From Candidatus Neomicrothrix sp. UBA4742 (GTDB lineage Bacteria > Actinomycetota > Acidimicrobiia > Acidimicrobiales > Acidimicrobilacustridaceae): 8,804 nucleotides of DNA. The notes beneath the pieces are model-generated. The model searched no databases, had not been told where the DNA came from, and saw nothing but the letters and a program-made list of their open reading frames with translations. Shown here piece by piece: positions 5,241 through 8,804 of this stretch (positions are counted from its first letter, which is position 1; each line of letters begins with the position of its first letter). The DNA is taken from contig DHIQ01000023.1 in the NCBI GenBank assembly GCA_002403895.1, positions 15,368 through 24,171 on the forward strand, in the 5' to 3' direction. A program made the position numbers and the translations under genes.

Positions 5241-6650
5241 ATGACCACCTCGGATGTCCACCGGCACGCTGAGGATCAATCGGCCGAGGCTTCAGATGAC
5301 CAGGCTGCATCTCGATCGATGCGCCACGATCGGCGGCCGACCAGCGCGCGATCGTTGGCGACAACAATCCATGCCCTGCTCGGGCTCGACGACATCGCGG
5401 TCAAGTCATTCGATGGGGGCCGAGCCGGTCCTACTGATGCGGCCGCGACCATCGTCATCCGTTCACGCGACGCGCTGGCCCGGGTGGTGCAACGCCCAAG
5501 TGAGCTCGGCGTAGTGCGAGCCTTCGTCGCTGGCGATCTCGATGTCGAGGGCGATCTTTTCTCGGTGCTCGAGCTCGGCTTCTCCCAGGACGTCCGTCTG
5601 ACGGCGTCCGTGCTCACCCATTTGCTCCGCGCGGCCGACCTGCAGTCACTGAAGCCGATCACTCCCCCCGCAGAGGAGATCGCCCTGCGGGGCCACCTCC
5701 ACTCGCGTCGTCGAGACGCGGCCGCGATCTCGCACCACTACGACGTCTCGAACGACTTCTACGAGCTGCTGCTTGGGCCCTCGATGACCTATTCGTGCGC
5801 GTTGTTCCACGAGCCCACCGACAGCCTGGAGAAGGCGCAGGCGCGAAAGTACGAGCTCATCTGCGCCAAGCTCGGCCTGTGCCCCGGCATGCGGCTTCTC
5901 GATGTCGGATGCGGCTGGGGCGGCATGGTTCTTCACGCGGCCCGCAACCACGGGGTGACAGCGGTGGGGGTCACCATCTCGCGCCGACAGTTCGAGTACG
6001 CGTCTCGCCGGGTTGCCGAGGCCGGCCTCGCTGACCGCATCGAGATCCGTCTCGAGGATTACCGCGAGATCCGACGCGGCCCGTTCGACGCGATCAGCTC
6101 GATCGGCATGTTCGAACACGTCGGCCGCTCGCAGCTCGCCACCTACTTTCACCACCTCTTCGAGCTTTTGACCCCGAACGGCCGGCTCCTGAACCACGGA
6201 ATCGCACGCCCTGGCGAACACGAGCAGCCGACACCGGTCGGGCGATGCAGGGCGTCGGCGCGGCGCGTGGCGACGGCACTCGGAGCCTCGTGGGGGTCAC
6301 GAATCGAGAGCCCGCTGATGAAGCGGTACGTCTTCCCGGACGGGGAGCTGCACGAGGTCGGCGTCGTCATATCGGTGATGCAGGAAGCCGGCTTCGAAGC
6401 CCAGCACATGGAGAGTCTTCGCTGGCACTACAGCCTCACCCTTCGCCAATGGCTCTCAAACCTTGAGGACAACTGGGACGAGGCCGTTCGCCTGGTAGGC
6501 CCGGGACGTGCCCAAGTCTGGCGGTTGTACCTCGCCGCCAGCGCCCTGAGCTTCGAACACAACTCGTGTTCGGTGTTCCAAGTTCTTGCCACGAGATCCG
6601 ACGCCACGACCCCGGTGCCGCTGCGACCCGATTGGACGGAGTCACGATGA
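5241..6650 (+). CDS. Cyclopropane-fatty-acyl-phospholipid synthase family SAM-dependent methyltransferase
   Basis: This 469-residue enzyme is expected to transfer a methylene or methyl group from S-adenosylmethionine to the double bond of membrane phospholipid acyl chains. Residues 40-140 match the N-terminal lipid-interacting part of the family. The catalytic domain shows HYDVSNDFY at 166-174, YSCALF with C186, the SAM motif LLDVGCGWGG at 219-228, VTISRRQFEYA at 244-254 and FEHVG with E292. It also shows H319 in LNHGIA, YVFPDGELHEVG at 363-374 and HYSLTLRQW with Y397. C186, E292, H319 and Y397 correspond to the bicarbonate-site residues known in E. coli Cfa, so the enzyme looks intact. The first 30 residues are polar and probably disordered. 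A stretch of about 20-25 residues, between RPGEHEQ and SPLMKRYVF (about 325-358), is longer than in relatives I know. A purine-rich ribosome site AGGGAGAGGG precedes the ATG. It has no close operon partner; the stop overlaps an ATG that opens only an eight-codon frame. Confidence 0.92.
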   Translation: MTTSDVHRHAEDQSAEASDDQAASRSMRHDRRPTSARSLATTIHALLGLDDIAVKSFDGGRAGPTDAAATIVIRSRDALARVVQRPSELGVVRAFVAGDLDVEGDLFSVLELGFSQDVRLTASVLTHLLRAADLQSLKPITPPAEEIALRGHLHSRRRDAAAISHHYDVSNDFYELLLGPSMTYSCALFHEPTDSLEKAQARKYELICAKLGLCPGMRLLDVGCGWGGMVLHAARNHGVTAVGVTISRRQFEYASRRVAEAGLADRIEIRLEDYREIRRGPFDAISSIGMFEHVGRSQLATYFHHLFELLTPNGRLLNHGIARPGEHEQPTPVGRCRASARRVATALGASWGSRIESPLMKRYVFPDGELHEVGVVISVMQEAGFEAQHMESLRWHYSLTLRQWLSNLEDNWDEAVRLVGPGRAQVWRLYLAASALSFEHNSCSVFQVLATRSDATTPVPLRPDWTESR

Positions 6651-6690
6651 TCAATCGCCAACCCCATGACTGAGAACGCGGATCCATGGC

Positions 6691-6762
6691 TCCATGCCCG
6701 CACGACCGCCCATCCGGGAGCCGATCGATGTCCGTCGGGAATTGGGCATGGACTCTCCCGGA
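6691..6762 (+). repeat. Two interleaved perfect inverted repeats (possible pseudoknot) after the cfa gene
   Basis: TCCATGCCC (6691-6699) is complementary to GGGCATGGA (6744-6752). TCCGGGAG (6713-6720) is complementary to CTCCCGGA (6755-6762). The order is A, B, A', B', the topology of an H-type pseudoknot rather than nested hairpins. A small CCGA/TCGG pair lies between B and A'. It begins about 40 bases past the cfa stop and could be a 3' UTR structure. No known RNA family is recognised. Confidence 0.35.
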
Positions 6763-6772
6763 ACGCTGTCTG

Positions 6773-6805
6773 AAAACGCAAGCGGCCCGCCACCGTCGGC
6801 GGGCC
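6773..6805 (-). terminator. Rho-independent terminator of the acyl-CoA dehydrogenase remnant
   Basis: GGCCCGCC (6784-6791) and GGCGGGCC (6798-6805) form a perfect eight-pair GC stem with a six-base loop. On the minus strand the stem is followed by GCTTGCGTTTT, a moderate T-tract, and it sits 28 bases after the remnant's stop codon. It may also slow plus-strand transcription from the cfa gene, although no T-run follows on that side. Confidence 0.7.
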
Positions 6806-6833
6806 TCTCAACTCGACGAAACCGCTGGTAGGG

Positions 6834-6911
6834 CTACTCGACCCGCAGGCCGGTGATGGCCCGGGCGATCACCAGCTGCTGGATCTGCTCGGTGCCCTCG
6901 AAGATGTCGAA
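6834..6911 (-). pseudogene. C-terminal remnant of an acyl-CoA dehydrogenase
   Basis: The minus strand encodes FDIFEGTEQIQQLVIARAITGLRVE and a TAG stop at 6834-6836. This is the highly conserved C-terminus of FAD-dependent acyl-CoA dehydrogenases (the EGT-xQIQ-LVIAR segment, in which the Glu-Gly-Thr region contacts FAD or the catalytic site). Homology stops abruptly at about 6911: upstream residues SDQS do not continue the family pattern, where RDAK-like residues are expected. The rest of the roughly 380-residue gene is therefore missing. The original terminator still follows the fragment. It is best read as the stump left when a deletion or insertion removed the gene body. Confidence 0.8.
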
Positions 6912-7158
6912 GCTCTGATCGCTCGATCCGTCTGGTATCGGAAAATGCCGCTGACCTGCACATATTCGGGCCGACCGTCCGACCGGACACACCCGACGCC
7001 GGGCCGTTTCGTGCAGTTGTAGGGATGGAGTAGGGATGAGTCGGGCCGTGCCGACGTCAGGGACCGAGTTCGAACGCCTCGCAATGGACGGGACCCGGTC
7101 ACGCACCACACGGAAGTGGTCGGTCCGACCCGTCGGAACGCCCCGCCGGGCGATCGAG
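6912..7158. other. Unexplained spacer between the dehydrogenase stump and the PIN toxin
   Basis: About 247 bases have no convincing gene on either strand. They contain two related dyads: GTCCGACCGGAC at 6977-6988, and TCCGACCCGTCGGA at 7124-7137 (six-base arms, CC centre), with the octamer GTCCGACC common to both. A CGCCC/GGGCG hairpin at 7138-7151 lies just past the toxin stop and may be a weak terminator. GGGATGGAGTAGGGATGAG at 7022-7040 is a short tandem repeat. Nothing identifies an insertion-sequence transposase. Confidence 0.5.
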
Positions 7159-7592
7159 TCAGTGCTCGTCAGCGTCCCCGTCGGGATCGATCAGTTGGAT
7201 GGTGGGAATGCCCTCGAAGATCGAGTCCTCGGAGGCGAGCCGCAGCTTCCCGGCGATCGCCACGGCGGCGACCCACCGATCAGCCTCGTGATCCTTGGCG
7301 CCGAGACCGTGACCGGCACGTACGCACCACGTCCGAAGCTCGACGTAGGCATCGGTCACCTCGGTCAGGGGAGGAACCACGCCGGCTCGGGCGATGAGTC
7401 GATCGAGGACGGTGCGCCGTCGTGCTCCCCAACCGGCGACCTCGGCTCCGAACCGCATCTCGGCCACCACCGTGAACGGAAGCACCCACACGGCTGGTTC
7501 GAGTATCGGTGCCCAACGGGCCTTGCGCTGGAATGACGGACTCCCAGCCACGCGCTCGCGATCATCGTGTCGACGACTACGACTGAGGCCAT
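7159..7592 (-). pseudogene. VapC-like PIN-domain toxin, frameshifted
   Basis: The gene would encode a PIN-domain ribonuclease toxin of about 140 residues. It starts at ATG 7590-7592 with MASVVVVDTMIASAWLGVRHSSA, carrying the first catalytic Asp (D8). That frame then runs into unrelated sequence and stops at 7365. The rest of the domain is in the next frame down to TGA at 7159: WVLPFTVVAEMRFGAE (catalytic Glu), LGAKDHEADRWVAAVAIA (Asp) and LASEDSIFEGI (last Asp). The switch falls between about 7526 and 7490 and is equivalent to loss of one base (or 3n+1). The product as written would be 75 residues and lack three of four acidic residues, so the toxin should be inactive unless the shift is a sequencing error. 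It starts four bases after the antitoxin stop, the usual toxin-antitoxin layout. Confidence 0.82.
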
Positions 7593-7596
7593 TCAG

Positions 7597-7761
7597 TCAG
7601 GCGGTCTCAAGGATGCTGAAGAACTCGTCCTCGTCCTCGGGGGTCAGATCCTCGATGACGAATCGGCTCAGGTCGCCCATGGGCTCGACATCGCGAATGA
7701 TCTCGGCGATGGTGGCCGACGCTGAAGGGCTCGGCTTCTGTGTGGCGCTGCTGTCCGACAC
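7597..7761 (-). CDS. Small antitoxin-like protein (VapB-type partner of the PIN toxin)
   Basis: This 54-residue protein lies directly upstream of, and cotranscribed with, the PIN gene. The start is GTG at 7759-7761 because AGGAGG (7769-7774) lies seven bases before it; a much longer in-frame reading (from 8028) is low-quality sequence. Residues 1-16 are Ser/Pro/Ala-rich. Residues 17-40 (TIAEIIRDVEPMGDLSRFVIEDLT) contain a short amphipathic part, and the acidic end PEDEDEFFSILETA looks like a segment that docks on a toxin and neutralises it. No classical AbrB or ribbon-helix-helix DNA-binding motif is evident in this short protein, so operon autoregulation is uncertain. Its role is inferred mainly from size, acidity and the four-base spacing to the PIN gene. 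Confidence 0.75.
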   Translation of the reverse strand: MSDSSATQKPSPSASATIAEIIRDVEPMGDLSRFVIEDLTPEDEDEFFSILETA

Positions 7762-7768
7762 GGCTCTT

Positions 7769-7774
7769 CCTCCT
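7769..7774 (-). promoter_or_regulatory. Ribosome binding site that sets the antitoxin start
   Basis: A full AGGAGG on the minus strand lies seven bases before GTG 7761. It fixes a 54-residue product instead of the 143-residue open frame. Confidence 0.8.
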
Positions 7775-7791
7775 TCGCTGCGAGACACAAG

Positions 7792-7821
7792 AGGATACGC
7801 CGAGCTCAGCGCTTCCGTCAC
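7792..7821 (-). promoter_or_regulatory. Putative promoter of the antitoxin-toxin pair
   Basis: On the minus strand GTGACG (7816-7821) and TATCCT (7792-7797) are separated by 18 bases. Each matches four of six sigma-70 consensus positions. Transcription would start near 7785, leaving a short leader that holds the AGGAGG. Confidence 0.4.
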
Positions 7822-7980
7822 CCCTCCAGCGAGACTGAGGTCACCACGACTCGTGCGCGGGCTGCGTGAAAGGCGCGAGTCATGTGACATCGGTCTCAAT
7901 CCGTAGAAATCGCGCGACGATCGGCCCGCTGGGGGTGGGTTAGGTAAGGGACGGTGCGATTCGCGAGCCGTCCTGACCCT

Positions 7981-7985
7981 GGAGG
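7981..7985 (+). promoter_or_regulatory. Ribosome binding site of the chimeric HTH-helicase gene
   Basis: GGAGG lies five bases before the ATG at 7991. It shows that the front of this gene kept its normal translation signal, so the fused frame would be translated. Confidence 0.7.
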
Positions 7986-7990
7986 CCACG

Positions 7991-8804
7991 ATGGCACTGG
8001 ATGAATGCCCCGAGTTGCTGACGATCACCGAAGCCGCTCAGCTTCTGCGCATCAGCCGGATGGCCGGCACTCGGCGACTCGCGCCGATCCTCGACGCAGC
8101 GCAGACGGTCGGGGCGAAGGTCGTGCTGGTCGGCGATCCTCGCCAACTCCCGGAAATCGAAGCCGGCGGGATGCTCAACGCGCTGAGCCAGCTCCTCGAC
8201 CCGATCACGCTCGCCGAGAACCGTCGCCAGCGCGACGAGTGGGAACGCCAGGCGCTGTACGAACTGCGATCCGGCGACGTCGAACGGGCCCTCGACGCCT
8301 TCGAGGCGCACGGGCGACTGATCACCGGACCGAACGGTATCGACGTCCGCCAGACCATGGTCGACGATTGGTGGGCCGCACGCCAGGGCGACGAGCAGGT
8401 CGTGATGCTGGCCATCCGACGAAGCGATGTCGACGACCTCAACGGCCGGGCACGTCTCCACCTCGAAGCTGCAGGCATTGTGCGCGGCCCCGAGTTGGAG
8501 ATTGAGGAGCGCCACTACCAAGCCGGTGACGAGATCATCTGCCTCTGGAACGACTATCGCCTCGACGTTCGCAATGGCGACCGAGGAACCATCGACCGAG
8601 TCGATGGAGACCACAGAACCATGCGGGTGCGCATGGCCGGCGGCGTGCGCACGCTGCCCACCGAGTACCTCGACGCCGGCCACATCGCCCACGGGTACGC
8701 CACCACGATCCACAAAGCCCAAGGGGCGACGGTCGACCGCAGCCTCGTGCTCGGCACCGACGACCTCTACCGAGAAGCCGGCTACGTCGCTCTCAGCCGC
8801 GGCC
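7991..8804 (+). CDS. Chimeric ORF: excisionase-type HTH start fused to the MobF relaxase helicase C-terminal half (runs off the edge)
   Basis: 271 codons are open from ATG 7991 to the window end. Residues 1-23 (MALDECPELLTITEAAQLLRISR) are the first half of an excisionase/MerR-type helix-turn-helix domain. From residue 24 the sequence becomes the ATPase/helicase domain of a MobF conjugative relaxase (TrwC/TraI-like, superfamily 1B). MAGTRRLAPILDAA would normally follow the DEAG of motif II, and VVLVGDPRQLPEI at 44-56 is motif III. LAENRRQRDEWER is motif IV, HGYATTIHKAQGATVD from residue 234 is motif V, and REAGYVALSRG at the edge is motif VI. The relaxase catalytic domain, Walker A and the DE of Walker B are all missing, so the product cannot be a working helicase or relaxase. 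The join at about 8060 keeps the frame exactly. A GGAGG supports the start. It may be a recombination scar in a mobile element or an assembly misjoin. Confidence 0.82.
   Translation, partial: MALDECPELLTITEAAQLLRISRMAGTRRLAPILDAAQTVGAKVVLVGDPRQLPEIEAGGMLNALSQLLDPITLAENRRQRDEWERQALYELRSGDVERALDAFEAHGRLITGPNGIDVRQTMVDDWWAARQGDEQVVMLAIRRSDVDDLNGRARLHLEAAGIVRGPELEIEERHYQAGDEIICLWNDYRLDVRNGDRGTIDRVDGDHRTMRVRMAGGVRTLPTEYLDAGHIAHGYATTIHKAQGATVDRSLVLGTDDLYREAGYVALSRG

Noticed and set aside
6647..6673. Small ORF MINRQPHD overlapping the cfa stop as ATGA
   Set aside because: It has only eight codons. The overlap resembles operon coupling, but no coding sequence follows.
7060..7085. GAGTTCGAACGCCTC, resembling a tRNA T-loop, as a possible tRNA or attachment site
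   Set aside because: The flanking bases do not form a five-pair T-stem on either strand, and no anticodon arm or acceptor stem is found.
7036..7536. A 166-codon plus-strand frame over the PIN gene
   Set aside because: It is antisense to clear PIN motifs, and its sequence has no family character.
7597..8028. A 143-residue version of the antitoxin
   Set aside because: The first 89 residues are non-coding in appearance and cross the divergent gene start. The AGGAGG points to GTG 7761.
1..8804. CRISPR array or rRNA genes
   Set aside because: No regularly spaced repeats and no rRNA-like sequence were seen on either strand.

Overview
The window is high-GC DNA with actinobacterial habits: strong GGAGG-type ribosome sites, GTG starts, 4-base GTGA gene overlaps, and a probable leaderless promoter. 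Protein style suggests an uncultured actinobacterium, perhaps from the Acidimicrobiia, but that placement is only an impression from reading.

Positions 1-4099 form a metabolic block, nearly all on the minus strand. Read in transcription order it runs: a small regulator with a MerR/excisionase-type helix-turn-helix and a molybdate-binding TOBE (Mop) domain (4099 to 3701), then modA (lipoprotein binding protein), modB (permease) and modC (ATPase with its own Mop domain). modA-modB and modB-modC are joined by GTGA overlaps. Together they make a molybdate uptake operon whose first gene is probably its own molybdate sensor. A classical short-chain dehydrogenase (817 to 23) follows on the same strand after a 149-base gap. 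A plus-strand gene tail is visible at the left edge.

Positions 4100-6833 switch to the plus strand. They hold an unassigned 203-residue protein with a degenerate receiver-like N-terminus and several cysteines, then a 306-base gap, then a complete cyclopropane-fatty-acid synthase-type methyltransferase. This enzyme has an unusual insertion, and a perfect dyad abuts its start codon. Two interleaved inverted repeats, possibly a pseudoknot, lie just after it.

From about 6784 to the right end the DNA looks like a decayed genomic island. It contains the last 25 codons of an acyl-CoA dehydrogenase with its terminator, about 250 bases that I cannot explain, and a VapBC-like toxin-antitoxin pair in which the antitoxin is intact and the PIN toxin is frameshifted. 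At the right edge a plus-strand ORF runs off the window. It joins the first half of an excisionase-type DNA-binding domain in frame to the back half of a MobF (TrwC/TraI-like) relaxase helicase. The remnants, the frameshift and the chimera point to deletion and recombination in mobile DNA, or to assembly errors, and these should be separated first.
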